Shown here piece after piece: positions 28,097 through 36,732 of a stretch of 48,065 nt of DNA. Origin of the DNA: an uncultured Bacteroidota bacterium (lineage in GTDB: Bacteria; Bacteroidota; Bacteroidia; Flavobacteriales; Flavobacteriaceae); contig CABYIO010000005.1 in assembly GCA_902519075.1 (NCBI GenBank), positions 1 through 48,065 on the forward strand. The letters are read 5' to 3'. The notes under the pieces are model-generated. The model saw nothing but the letters and a program-made list of their open reading frames with translations, did not search any database and was not told the origin of the DNA. Position 1 is the stretch's first letter, and each line of letters opens with the position of its first letter. The position numbers and the translations under genes are program-made.

Positions 28097-28549
28097 ATGA
28101 AAAAAGTTATACTGTTTATTTTATTATTTTACAGTTCAAATATTTTTGCACAGCAAGTTTATGGAGTTCAAAGAGGTCAAAGAGGATATATACCTCCACC
28201 TAAATATGAAGCATCTGTTTATATTACAACATTAAATGCTTATGAGGAACTAGAAAAAATTCTACCTAAATCTGTAGAGATTTTTTCTCTTGATGATTTT
28301 GAAAAAGAAATTTTTAAGGGACTATTACTTGAAAAATTTGAAAATTATAATAGAATTGTTGAGAATACAGATTCTTCAAAGCAAGCAAGACAGGAATCAT
28401 TAAAACAGTTGGAAATTGATTTTGTAAAATCATTGGCTGTTATTTTAACTCCTGATGAGATTACAGCCTTTGTTGATATGGATTTTTCTGGAAAAGAAGA
28501 AAAGAAGAAAAGAAGAAAAGAAAAAAGAAAGAAAAAAAATGATGAATAA
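28097..28549 (+). CDS. Small periplasmic protein with basic tail, function unknown
   Basis: 150 residues: a signal peptide (ending NIFAQQ, about residue 20), a short GQRGYIPPP segment, a helical acidic middle (about 45-135) and an extreme Lys/Arg/Glu tail (KKKRRKEKRKKKNDE). The middle, with its LTPDEI turn between helices, resembles Spy/CpxP-like or DUF4890-like small periplasmic helical proteins of Bacteroidota, but I do not recognise the family with certainty. The tail is encoded by a 50-base homopurine tract. Its end overlaps the next gene by 11 bases, so the two are probably coupled. Confidence 0.75.
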   Translation: MKKVILFILLFYSSNIFAQQVYGVQRGQRGYIPPPKYEASVYITTLNAYEELEKILPKSVEIFSLDDFEKEIFKGLLLEKFENYNRIVENTDSSKQARQESLKQLEIDFVKSLAVILTPDEITAFVDMDFSGKEEKKKRRKEKRKKKNDE

Positions 28550-28718
28550 AAACACAGTTTTAGGTTGGGCTACCTTTATTATGATTTTTTTTGGATTGGT
28601 TTTAATCGCTCTAGGCGTCTTCAAATATAATGAAATAGCTGGCTGGGGATTCGTTTCAGTGGGTCTAGGTTTCTTTGCAATTGCTTGGGTATTTAATGCT
28701 TTAAAAGGAAGGGTTTAA
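28539..28718 (+). CDS. CAL67264-type small membrane protein
   Basis: 59 residues from the ATG at 28539 (or 58 from the directly following ATG at 28542). I reject a start further upstream because it would translate the basic homopurine tail of the neighbour in another frame. The sequence NKNTVLGWATFIMIFFGLVLIALGVF, then AGWGFVSVGLGFFAIAWVFNALKGRV, gives two membrane helices. It matches, from memory, a small membrane-protein family conserved across Flavobacteriia (CAL67264 family) with unknown function. It overlaps the preceding gene by 11 bases and the convergent acetyltransferase by 4. Confidence 0.85.
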   Translation: MMNKNTVLGWATFIMIFFGLVLIALGVFKYNEIAGWGFVSVGLGFFAIAWVFNALKGRV

Positions 28719-29182
28719 TCATTAATCCAAACCATTTTTATATTTGCTCTTAAGTAAGGTGATTTTTTTTCCATTTTTATTTCCTTAAATCCAAAATTTC
28801 TGTACAGGTGGATTGCATTATTTAGCTTTTTATTTGAGTAAAGTATAATTGAACTATAGTTATTAGATTTAGAATAATCAATACATTTTTTTAGTAATTT
28901 TTTTCCTATTCCTTTATTTCTGTATTCTGGCTTAACAGCCATTTTAGTTAATTCGAAAACTAATTTGTTTTTTGTTGGCATTAGTGCTACAGTTCCTATT
29001 ATATTTCCTGCTGATTCTGCAAAAAAGATTTTACCCCCTTTATTTATGATATATTTTTTGGAATTTGATAAAACTTCGTAATCGTATTCTTCAACTTGAA
29101 AAAAGTATTCTAACCATTCAATATTCAAATCATAAAAGTCCTTTTCAAAATTATCTTGAAAATTTATAATATTTATTTCCAT
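28715..29182 (-). CDS. GNAT family N-acetyltransferase
   Basis: 155 residues. The acetyl-CoA binding motif A is seen in MAVKPEYRNKGIGKKLLKKCIDYSK (R-x-x-G-x-G), followed by LNNAIHLYRNFGFKE, the usual motif B. These enzymes transfer an acetyl group to amines of small molecules or proteins; the substrate is unknown. The gene is convergent with the small membrane protein and divergent from ftcD, 53 bases away. Confidence 0.9.
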   Translation of the reverse strand: MEINIINFQDNFEKDFYDLNIEWLEYFFQVEEYDYEVLSNSKKYIINKGGKIFFAESAGNIIGTVALMPTKNKLVFELTKMAVKPEYRNKGIGKKLLKKCIDYSKSNNYSSIILYSNKKLNNAIHLYRNFGFKEIKMEKKSPYLRANIKMVWIND

Positions 29183-29235
29183 CTTCTCTAATATTACTTA
29201 ATATTAATATCTTTAGAAAATATTACAAAGTTATA

Positions 29236-30930
29236 ATGAAAAAATTAGTTGAATGTGTGCCAAATATCTCCGAAGGAAATGATCAATCGGTCATAAATAA
29301 AATAGTTCAAACTGTAAAAAAATATCCAGGAATTAAACTATTAAACGTTGATCCGGGAAAAGCTACTAATAGAACTGTTATAACATTTGTTGGAGATGCA
29401 GATATTATTGTTGATGCAGCATTTAAATTAATTTCTAAAGCCAAAGAGCTAATTGATATGAGAAAGCACTTTGGTGAGCACCCAAGAATGGGTGCTGTTG
29501 ATGTTTGTCCATTAATACCAATTTCAGGAATTTCAATGGAAGAAACAGTTGATTTAGCACACAAGCTTTCAGAAAGAGTTGGTAATGAGCTATCAATTCC
29601 TGTTTATTGCTATGAATATGCTGCAAAAGAGGATAAAAGAAAAAATTTAGCTAATTGTAGAGCAGGCGAATATGAGGGCTTAGAAAATAAATTTAAAGAC
29701 ACTTTATGGAAACCTGACTATGGTCCATCTAAATTTAACGATGAAGTAAAAAAATCAGGTGCTACAGCAATCAGTGCTAGGGATTTTTTAGTTGCTTACA
29801 ATGTTAATTTAAATACAACTTCTACCAGAAGAGCAAATGCTGTTGCTTTTGATTTAAGAGAAGCTGGAAGGATTAAAAGAGAAGGAGGTAAGCTGACTGG
29901 TAAAATAATTAAGGACAAAAAAGGGAATCCAAAAAGAACTCCAGGTTATTTTAAGAATTTGAAAGGAATCGGTTGGTTTATTGATGAATATGGAATTGCA
30001 CAAATTTCCTATAATATTACAAATATAAATACCACACCCTTACATGAGGTTTTTGATAAAACCTGTGAAAGGGCTCAAATCAGAGGAATGAGAGTTACCG
30101 GCTCTGAATTGATAGGTTTAGTTCCAAAAAAAGTACTAATTGAAGCTGGAAAATATTTTTTGACTAAGCAAAAAAGATCAAATGCAATCCCGGATAGTGA
30201 AATAATTCATATTGCTGTTAAGTCCCTGGGATTAGATGAGCTGGCACCTTTTGACCCAAAGTCAAGAATTATAGAATATATGATTGATGAAAAAAACAGG
30301 GGTTTATCAAAAAAATCATTAGTTGATTTTGCCAATATTACTTCTAGTGAATCTCCTGCACCTGGTGGTGGTTCGATTTCAGCTTATTCTGGAGCCCTTG
30401 CTGCTTCTTTAGCTGTAATGGTTGCAAATTTATCTGCCCATAAAAGAGGTTGGGATGATAAATGGAATTTCTTTTCAAAGATTGGTGAAAAAGGAATGAA
30501 AATACAATCTCAGCTTATTGATTTAGTTGATGAAGATACAGAAGCTTTCAATTCAATAATGCATGCGTATTCATTGCCAAAAGATACTCATGAGGAAAAA
30601 CAAATCAGAATTAAGTGCATTCAAAAAGCAACTAAAAATGCAATCGAAGTTCCTTTTAAAATAATGGAGGTTTCCTATAAATCAATAGAAATTATTAAAA
30701 AAATGGCAATTAAGGGAAATCCTAATTCAATTACAGACATCGGTGTTGCTATGCACTGTGCTAAAGCTGCAATTAACGGTGGTTTTTTAAATGTTAGGAT
30801 TAATTGTAACGACCTTGATGACAAGGGTTTTGTTGAGAAAATTATATCAAAAGGGGATAAAATTATAGAGAAAACTAATTTAGAAGAAACTAAAATTTTA
30901 GCAATTGTTGATGAAGTTTTATCTAGCTAA
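29236..30930 (+). CDS. ftcD: Bifunctional glutamate formimidoyltransferase / formiminotetrahydrofolate cyclodeaminase
   Basis: 564 residues. The formimidoyltransferase part spans about 1-320: it starts CVPNISEG and has HFGEHPRMGAVDVCP (75-89) and the CERAQIRGMRVTGSELIGLVP segment (about 277-297). The cyclodeaminase part spans about 345-560 with SSESPAPGGGSISAYSGALAAS and TDIGVAMHCAKAA. Together they move the formimino group of formiminoglutamate to tetrahydrofolate and release ammonia, the last steps of one histidine degradation route. The fusion is the same as in animals. It is convergent with hutI and overlaps it by 8 bases; hutH and hutU are not in the window. Confidence 0.96.
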   Translation: MKKLVECVPNISEGNDQSVINKIVQTVKKYPGIKLLNVDPGKATNRTVITFVGDADIIVDAAFKLISKAKELIDMRKHFGEHPRMGAVDVCPLIPISGISMEETVDLAHKLSERVGNELSIPVYCYEYAAKEDKRKNLANCRAGEYEGLENKFKDTLWKPDYGPSKFNDEVKKSGATAISARDFLVAYNVNLNTTSTRRANAVAFDLREAGRIKREGGKLTGKIIKDKKGNPKRTPGYFKNLKGIGWFIDEYGIAQISYNITNINTTPLHEVFDKTCERAQIRGMRVTGSELIGLVPKKVLIEAGKYFLTKQKRSNAIPDSEIIHIAVKSLGLDELAPFDPKSRIIEYMIDEKNRGLSKKSLVDFANITSSESPAPGGGSISAYSGALAASLAVMVANLSAHKRGWDDKWNFFSKIGEKGMKIQSQLIDLVDEDTEAFNSIMHAYSLPKDTHEEKQIRIKCIQKATKNAIEVPFKIMEVSYKSIEIIKKMAIKGNPNSITDIGVAMHCAKAAINGGFLNVRINCNDLDDKGFVEKIISKGDKIIEKTNLEETKILAIVDEVLSS

Positions 30931-32155
30931 TTTTCTTTCCTTTAATCAAGACTTTTTCAATTAAACTATCTCCGAAATAATACGGTAAATCATCAATTGA
31001 ATCTATTTTTTCAGTAATTAATAAGTTAGCAATTTTGCCTTTAGTAATCGATCCTGTTTTGTCAGAAACGCCCATAGCATAAGCTCCGTTAATTGTTGCG
31101 GCATTAATTGCTTGCTCAGTACTTAATTTTAATTTATTACAAGCTAATGACAAAATGAAATTCATATTTCCTGTTGGTGATGATCCAGGATTATAATCAC
31201 TTGCTATTGCAAAAGAAATTCCATTAGACAATAAATCTCTTGCATTTGCATAATCAATTCCTAAAAAGAATGAGCATCCAGGTAATAATACAGGCATTGT
31301 ATTACTGTTTTTGAGAGCATTTATGTCGTCTTGAGTCATAACTTCTAGATGATCTACACTTAAAACTCCACACTCAACACCAGCCTTAATTCCACCTATA
31401 GAGTTAAATTGATTTGTGTGGATTTTTACTCTGACATCTAGTTCATTTGCTTTTTTACATAGTGACATTACATCATCAGCTGAAAAATAGTTTTCTTCAC
31501 AAAAAATATCAACATAGTCAACTAATTTTTTGTTAACAAAATCAGGGAGCATTTTATTAACGACGAGATTTAGGTATTCTTCTTTTTTATAATTTTTTGG
31601 AACAGCATGAGCTCCAAGAAATGTTGATTTTATCTCAATTGGTAAAGATTTTTTAAGTCTGCTGATAACTTCAAGCATTTTTAATTCAGAATCGTAACTT
31701 AATCCATATCCAGACTTTATTTCTAATGCCCCAGTTCCTTTACGAATTAATGATTTGATCCTATTTTTTGACTCTTCATACAAATCATCTGATGAAATAG
31801 AATTAATTTGATTAGATGATTTTAAGATTCCTCCACCATTTTTTGCTATCTCTTCATAAGTAGCGCCTTTTATTCTTTGCATATATTCATCCGATCTATT
31901 TCCAGTGAATACAGAGTGCGAATGAGAATCACACCAAGCGGGTAAAACAATTTTATCTTTTGCATTTATTGTTTCTATATCACCAAAATTTGGTATTTCG
32001 GACATTTTTCCAAAGTCAGCAATAATTCCATTTTTAACAAATAAGAAAGCGTCTGAAATCGAAGGTAATTCGTTCATTCTCTCTGCTTTCACAAATGAAA
32101 TATCATTATCTCTAACCTGTATAAGTTGTTTTATGTTAATAATTAACTTAGACAT
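30923..32155 (-). CDS. hutI: Imidazolonepropionase
   Basis: 410 residues of the amidohydrolase superfamily. The metal pair His78 and His80 lie in CDSHSHSVFTG, followed by the HutI-specific GATYEEIAKNGGGI. Further ligands are in LGAHAVP, KIHTNQF, SVDHLEV and the Asp of ASDYNPGSSPTGN. It hydrolyses imidazolone propionate to formiminoglutamate, the substrate of the convergent ftcD product. The gap to fumC upstream is only 10 bases, so it may be read from the fumC promoter. Confidence 0.96.
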   Translation of the reverse strand: MSKLIINIKQLIQVRDNDISFVKAERMNELPSISDAFLFVKNGIIADFGKMSEIPNFGDIETINAKDKIVLPAWCDSHSHSVFTGNRSDEYMQRIKGATYEEIAKNGGGILKSSNQINSISSDDLYEESKNRIKSLIRKGTGALEIKSGYGLSYDSELKMLEVISRLKKSLPIEIKSTFLGAHAVPKNYKKEEYLNLVVNKMLPDFVNKKLVDYVDIFCEENYFSADDVMSLCKKANELDVRVKIHTNQFNSIGGIKAGVECGVLSVDHLEVMTQDDINALKNSNTMPVLLPGCSFFLGIDYANARDLLSNGISFAIASDYNPGSSPTGNMNFILSLACNKLKLSTEQAINAATINGAYAMGVSDKTGSITKGKIANLLITEKIDSIDDLPYYFGDSLIEKVLIKGKKIS

Positions 32156-32165
32156 AACGTGTATA

Positions 32166-33548
32166 TTAGATCATGCTTTTTGGATCTACTAGTTGATCGT
32201 ATTCTTCAGCAGTTAAGTATCCTGATTTAATGGCTTCTTCCCTGAGAGTTGTGTCATTTTTATATGCATTGTTAGCAATCTCAGCAGCTTTATAATATCC
32301 AATTTTTGGATTTAATGCGGTTACGAGCATTAATGAATTATCTAATTTATCTTTGATTGACTTCAAATTAGGAATAATACCCTTGACGCAATTTGAATTA
32401 AAACTATTGACAGCATCAGAAATCAATTTTGATGAATTTATAAAATTATAAATAATTACAGGTTTAAAAACATTAAGCTGAAAATGACCTTGGCTGGCTG
32501 AAAAAGTAATTGCAGTATCATTACCAACTACTTGGCTACAAACCATTGACATTGCCTCACATTGAGTTGGGTTAACTTTTCCGGGCATTATTGAGCTTCC
32601 GGGTTCATTAGCAGGTAATATTATTTCACCAATTCCGCTTCTTGGTCCGGATGAAAGCATTCTTATATCATTCGAAATTTTGTTTAGAGCAACTGCGATT
32701 TTTTTTAATGAGCCATGGCAATCAACTAGTGAATCATTCGAAGATAATGCCTCGAACTTATTTTCAGCTGACACAAATGGGTAATTTGTTTCCTTTGCAA
32801 TTATCTCAGCTACTTTTTCAGAGTAACCATCAGGTGTGTTCAAACCTGTTCCAACCGCTGTGCCTCCAAGGGCGATTTCCAAAATAAATTTTAAGGAATT
32901 TTCTAAACTAATAATACCATTTTCAATTTGTTTGGAAAATGCTGAAAATTCTTGACCCAATGTAATAGGTGTGGCATCCATCATGTGAGTTCTGCCAATT
33001 TTTACAATATCTTTAAATTCTTCTGATTTTTTATCAAGAGAAACTTTTAAATTTTTCAGAGCGGGTAAAGTATTTGTTAAAACTATTTTGTAAGAAGCCA
33101 AATGCATAGCTGTTGGAAAGGTATCATTAGATGATTGAGATTTATTTACATCATCATTTGCTTTAACATATTTTTCGTCATTTAAATCTTTTTTTAGCAG
33201 TTGTTGACATCTATTTGAAATAACCTCATTTATATTCATATTTGTTTGAGTGCCTGATCCTGTTTGCCATACAACTAAAGGAAATTGATCATTATGTTTT
33301 CCGTCAATTATTTCATCACAAACAGTTGAAATCAGATCCATTTTATCTTTGGATAGTATTCCACAATAATGGTTAGTTATGGCAGCTGCTTTTTTAAGGA
33401 TGGCATAGGAGTGAATTATTTCAATTGGCATTGACGCCTCTGGTCCAATTTTAAAGTTATTTCTAGATCTTTCGGTTTGAGCACCCCAAAGTCTATCAGC
33501 GGGAACCTTAACCTCACCTAGAGTGTCTTTTTCAATTCTGTATTCCAT
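32166..33548 (-). CDS. fumC: Fumarate hydratase, class II
   Basis: 460 residues from the ATG at 33548; an in-frame TTG at 33557 would only add three residues (MLS) and is less likely. Family signatures are [18 protein letters not shown] at the start, [13 protein letters not shown] near 100, [16 protein letters not shown] and the [11 protein letters not shown] loop near 320. It interconverts fumarate and malate in the citric acid cycle. This is the iron-independent, oxygen-stable class. The upstream promoter elements are listed separately; hutI follows closely. Confidence 0.97.
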   Translation of the reverse strand: MEYRIEKDTLGEVKVPADRLWGAQTERSRNNFKIGPEASMPIEIIHSYAILKKAAAITNHYCGILSKDKMDLISTVCDEIIDGKHNDQFPLVVWQTGSGTQTNMNINEVISNRCQQLLKKDLNDEKYVKANDDVNKSQSSNDTFPTAMHLASYKIVLTNTLPALKNLKVSLDKKSEEFKDIVKIGRTHMMDATPITLGQEFSAFSKQIENGIISLENSLKFILEIALGGTAVGTGLNTPDGYSEKVAEIIAKETNYPFVSAENKFEALSSNDSLVDCHGSLKKIAVALNKISNDIRMLSSGPRSGIGEIILPANEPGSSIMPGKVNPTQCEAMSMVCSQVVGNDTAITFSASQGHFQLNVFKPVIIYNFINSSKLISDAVNSFNSNCVKGIIPNLKSIKDKLDNSLMLVTALNPKIGYYKAAEIANNAYKNDTTLREEAIKSGYLTAEEYDQLVDPKSMI

Positions 33549-33565
33549 GCTTAGCAATTATTATA

Positions 33566-33598
33566 CAAATTTACACATTAAATACAACTAAACACAAA
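33566..33598 (-). promoter_or_regulatory. Candidate fumC promoter (TTTG-N21-TAAATTTG)
   Basis: On the minus strand TTTG (33595-33598) lies 21 bases ahead of TAAATTTG (33566-33573), which fits the flavobacterial TTG-N(17-23)-TAnnTTTG pattern, and the fumC ATG follows 17 bases later. It is the best two-box promoter match that I found for a minus-strand gene here. Confidence 0.55.
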
Positions 33599-33678
33599 AT
33601 GTGTCATTATTGAACTTTATCATGAAATAATGTTGAAAATTATTTTAATTTAATATTATGTAGAAAGATTCTATGCTT

Positions 33679-33686
33679 TATATTTG
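33679..33686 (+). promoter_or_regulatory. Candidate -7 element TATATTTG of the 54-residue membrane protein
   Basis: TATATTTG fits TAnnTTTG and lies 18 bases before the ATG at 33705. No -33 box is visible at the expected distance. Its presence supports the small ORF being a transcribed gene. Confidence 0.4.
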
Positions 33687-33704
33687 CTATAATGTGATTT
33701 AACT

Positions 33705-33869
33705 ATGTTTGAGTTTGACCAATATTTAGGTTTTTTAGCTTTTCTAACTATTTTGACAATAGGTTTTTGGTTATTTTTTGTATTACTGCTTTTTGTGATT
33801 CCATATTGGGTTTTTGGTGCATTAAAGGAAAGAATCGAAGAGTTTATTCAAGAAAGAAAAAATAAATAA
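33705..33869 (+). CDS. Small single-pass membrane protein, 54 residues, function unknown
   Basis: The 316-base gap between fumC and the TonB-type receptor is not empty. An ATG at 33705 opens a 54-codon frame ending in TAA at 33867. The product has a hydrophobic stretch (about residues 8-38, with LAFLTILTIGFWLFFVLLLFV) and a charged amphipathic tail (KERIEEFIQERKNK). A hydrophobic helix plus a well-formed cationic/anionic tail, a start and a -7 element in the right place argue for a real gene; the length argues for caution. I recognise no family. The stop lies 4 bases from the end of the convergent receptor gene. Confidence 0.6.
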   Translation: MFEFDQYLGFLAFLTILTIGFWLFFVLLLFVIPYWVFGALKERIEEFIQERKNK

Positions 33870-33873
33870 TAGT

Positions 33874-36312
33874 TTAAGAGCCAAAACCACCCTCATCGAA
33901 TCCTGCATTTCTCATTTGTCTTCTGTTTTGATTTTTCTTTTGGTTAAATCTATAAGTAAAATTTAGTGTTGCAGATCTTTGACTCCATCTGAATTCATAG
34001 TCATTGTAAAAGTTTTCATTGAACGTTTCGTTTCTCCATCCTCTTTGGTCCAATAAATCTTTAATATTTAAGGTTAATGTTGCTTTTTCTTTAAATAATT
34101 CTTTGCTGAATGCCAAGTCTATTGAAAAATCACCATCACTTTTACTGACAGCAGTTTCATTAGGCCCTCTAATATTCATTCTTGTCTGCCAATCAATTTT
34201 ACCTGGTAAAGTAAGTTTGTTGTTAAGTCTAAAACTCCAACTAACATTTTCATTATCATATACAATATCATTGTAAGTGCCTTCTACTTTATTCTGAAAC
34301 AAATTAAAATTCGTATTAATGTTCCAATTTCTTCCCTTTCTGTATGAAAGGTTTAATTCAAATCCGAATCTTTCATTCGTAGACAAATTAATTGGAGTTC
34401 TTACAACGATAGGCACATTAACTCCATTAATTTCTGCATATTCACCCGTTTCTTCAATAATTGTGTTTATTGAATTGGTTGATTTTTGAAAATAAGCTGA
34501 TGTATTAATGGTAAATGAAGATTTATATCTCTTTATGTATCCAAAATCAATATTATTTGAGTAAGTGGGATCTAAATATGGATTACCTTGCCAAATTAGT
34601 ATTGGACTTATTTTAGTTGGAAAAGGATTAACAAATCTTGACCAAGGTCTTCGGATTCTTCTATTATATCCAAAGGTTAAAGTTTCTTCCTCAGTTATCT
34701 CTAAACCAAAATTAAATGTAGGAAATAAGCCAGTATCATTAATTTCAGTGTAATCTTGAATTGTAAGCTGATTTACATTTTTCAGTGTATTCTCAACCCT
34801 TAAACCCAGAAGAAAAGAATATTTGTCTTCAACTTTAACCCCATACTGAGTGTATGCTGCACTGATTCTTTCTTTGTATTGAAATATGTTACTTTGGTCA
34901 AGGTCCTCGACAAGAATATTGCCAACATTATCAAAAACTTTGTAGTCAGTGATATCATCTTCACTTTCTATTCTTATTCCAGCTTCAAATTGACGGTTTT
35001 CTCCAATAGGTAAAACATAATCAGAGCGAATGAAAAATGATTCAGATTGAATATTTTCATCCACACTTTCACTTGCAACACCGTTTTCATCAATTAATGA
35101 ATTCTCCCATTCTTTTGAATTTTCATATTGCAGATCAATAGTGATTAATTGACCTTTATCGTCTAATTTTTTTTCAAAATTTAAATTGTATTCACGATTA
35201 TTATCGATATCATCCTCAAAATCATTTTGGGTTATTGTATTTAGAATGTTAGAATTGGAGTCTAATTCTCTGATGGTATTTGATTCTAAATTATCTGAAC
35301 CGTAATTGTTGTAAAAGAAAGAACCTAAAAGCGATGTATTATCATCTATATACCATTCAAAACCATTATTTATAAAATACCCGTTACTTACCCTTTCTCT
35401 TATTCTGTCTTCACTGAAAAAAGTACTAGGCTCTGAGCCGTTGAAATATTCCGTTATACCACTTGAGCTACCAGGTCTGATTCTATCATATAGACTTGAA
35501 GAATTAAAGAAATTGATTTTACCATTTCTATAATTTATGTTAGATGATATAGAACTTGATTTGGGTTCTCCGATATTAGCACTTAATGAACCATTTAATC
35601 CAAGTTTCTTTGACTTTCTAAGTATTATGTTAATAATACCACCGCTTCCTTCAGCCTCATATCTTGCTGAAGGGGATGTAATAACTTCTACTTTTTCTAT
35701 GGCATCAGCAGGTAATTCTTTTATGAATGATGAGTTAATACCAACTAACCTAGATGGTTTTCCATTTATAAGGATTCTAGCTGCATCATTACCTCTTAGA
35801 AGTATATTTCCGTCAATATCGGTTGAAACAGACGGAATATTGTCTAATACATCAGTTCCTGTACCACCTCTAACAGTTAAATCCTTACCGACCGTATATA
35901 TTTTTTTATCTAATCGAATCTCAACAGTTGTTTCCTCAGCAATAATTTCAACTTCACCAAGTGACTCATAATCTAGTTCTAGTTTTATTTTACCTAGGTT
36001 TAAATTGTTATCTAACTCAACCTCATTCAAGGTTAAATTTTTAAATGAAATGTATTCGATTAAAATATTGTATTTTCCAGCTTGAGCAGGAATAGAAAAT
36101 TTACCAAAATTATCACTAATCCCTCCTGTAACAACATTATTATTTTCGGTATTTAGTAACGTAATTGTAGCATATTCCAAAAGTTCATCGTTGTCAAGAC
36201 TTGACACAATTCCAGAAATGATAAATTCTTTGGGTTGACTATAATTATTGTATTGGGAAAAACTTAAATTAAAGGTTAGTGCAATTATTGCAGCAATTAA
36301 GTGCTTTCTCAT
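33874..36312 (-). CDS. TonB-dependent receptor-like outer-membrane beta-barrel protein
   Basis: 812 residues from the ATG at 36312 (signal peptide MRKHLIAAIIALTFNLSFSQ); a longer frame starting at 36345 lacks a plausible signal peptide and is rejected. Residues about 25-115 form a carboxypeptidase-regulatory-like beta domain. The plug (about 140-225) has GTGTDVLDNIPSVSTD, LLRGNDAARILINGKPSRL and DAIEKVEVITSPSARYEAEG. The rest is a barrel rich in aromatic strands with the OMP_b-brl_3 style ending in FNQKKNQNRR. It resembles receptors that move ligands across the outer membrane with TonB. No SusD partner is adjacent, so it is not a SusCD pair; the ligand is unknown. Confidence 0.9.
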   Translation of the reverse strand: MRKHLIAAIIALTFNLSFSQYNNYSQPKEFIISGIVSSLDNDELLEYATITLLNTENNNVVTGGISDNFGKFSIPAQAGKYNILIEYISFKNLTLNEVELDNNLNLGKIKLELDYESLGEVEIIAEETTVEIRLDKKIYTVGKDLTVRGGTGTDVLDNIPSVSTDIDGNILLRGNDAARILINGKPSRLVGINSSFIKELPADAIEKVEVITSPSARYEAEGSGGIINIILRKSKKLGLNGSLSANIGEPKSSSISSNINYRNGKINFFNSSSLYDRIRPGSSSGITEYFNGSEPSTFFSEDRIRERVSNGYFINNGFEWYIDDNTSLLGSFFYNNYGSDNLESNTIRELDSNSNILNTITQNDFEDDIDNNREYNLNFEKKLDDKGQLITIDLQYENSKEWENSLIDENGVASESVDENIQSESFFIRSDYVLPIGENRQFEAGIRIESEDDITDYKVFDNVGNILVEDLDQSNIFQYKERISAAYTQYGVKVEDKYSFLLGLRVENTLKNVNQLTIQDYTEINDTGLFPTFNFGLEITEEETLTFGYNRRIRRPWSRFVNPFPTKISPILIWQGNPYLDPTYSNNIDFGYIKRYKSSFTINTSAYFQKSTNSINTIIEETGEYAEINGVNVPIVVRTPINLSTNERFGFELNLSYRKGRNWNINTNFNLFQNKVEGTYNDIVYDNENVSWSFRLNNKLTLPGKIDWQTRMNIRGPNETAVSKSDGDFSIDLAFSKELFKEKATLTLNIKDLLDQRGWRNETFNENFYNDYEFRWSQRSATLNFTYRFNQKKNQNRRQMRNAGFDEGGFGS

Positions 36313-36389
36313 AGTTTGTTTTTGTTTCCTAAACTGATTAATCAAAACACATGCCAGTAACAGTTAATTATGATCAATTAACAATTTGC

Positions 36390-36728
36390 TTAGAGTATTT
36401 TATCAATATTTTCTTTGGGTCTACCAATTACAGCCTTATTTTTTGATTCAATAATTGGTCTTTCCATCAATTTTGGTTCTGTGCAAAGAAGATTTATAAT
36501 TTGACTTTCAGTAAGTTCTTTATTTTTAAATTTTTCCTTCCATATTTTTTCGTTTTTCCTGATTAATTGTATAGCCGTAATATTTAATTTGTTTAGTAAT
36601 AATTTCATTTTAGTTTCAGAAATTTCTTCTTTTAAATATTCGACAATTTCAAATAAAACTCCTTTTTCGGTTAAATACTGAACTCCTTCTCTTGATTTTC
36701 TACATCTTGGATTATGATAAATTTTCAT
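36390..36728 (-). CDS. arsC: ArsC/Spx-family arsenate reductase-like protein
   Basis: 112 residues, the size of ArsC/YffB-type proteins. The N-terminal HNPRCRKSR holds the nucleophilic Cys9, and the C-terminal RPII..KNKAVIGRP pattern carries the arginines of ArsC (glutaredoxin-coupled). It could reduce arsenate or serve a thiol-redox role like YffB; no ars operon is nearby, so the physiological role is open. It begins 4 bases after the prfB stop and is probably cotranscribed with it. Confidence 0.85.
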   Translation of the reverse strand: MKIYHNPRCRKSREGVQYLTEKGVLFEIVEYLKEEISETKMKLLLNKLNITAIQLIRKNEKIWKEKFKNKELTESQIINLLCTEPKLMERPIIESKNKAVIGRPKENIDKIL

Positions 36729-36732
36729 TTTT

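Noticed and set aside
33549-33557. TTG start for fumC
   Set aside because: It adds only MLS; the ATG at 33548 is stronger and begins the conserved region.
36313-36345. Upstream start for the TonB-type receptor
   Set aside because: The eleven extra residues (MINQFRKQKQT) would precede and spoil the signal peptide that begins at the ATG at 36312.
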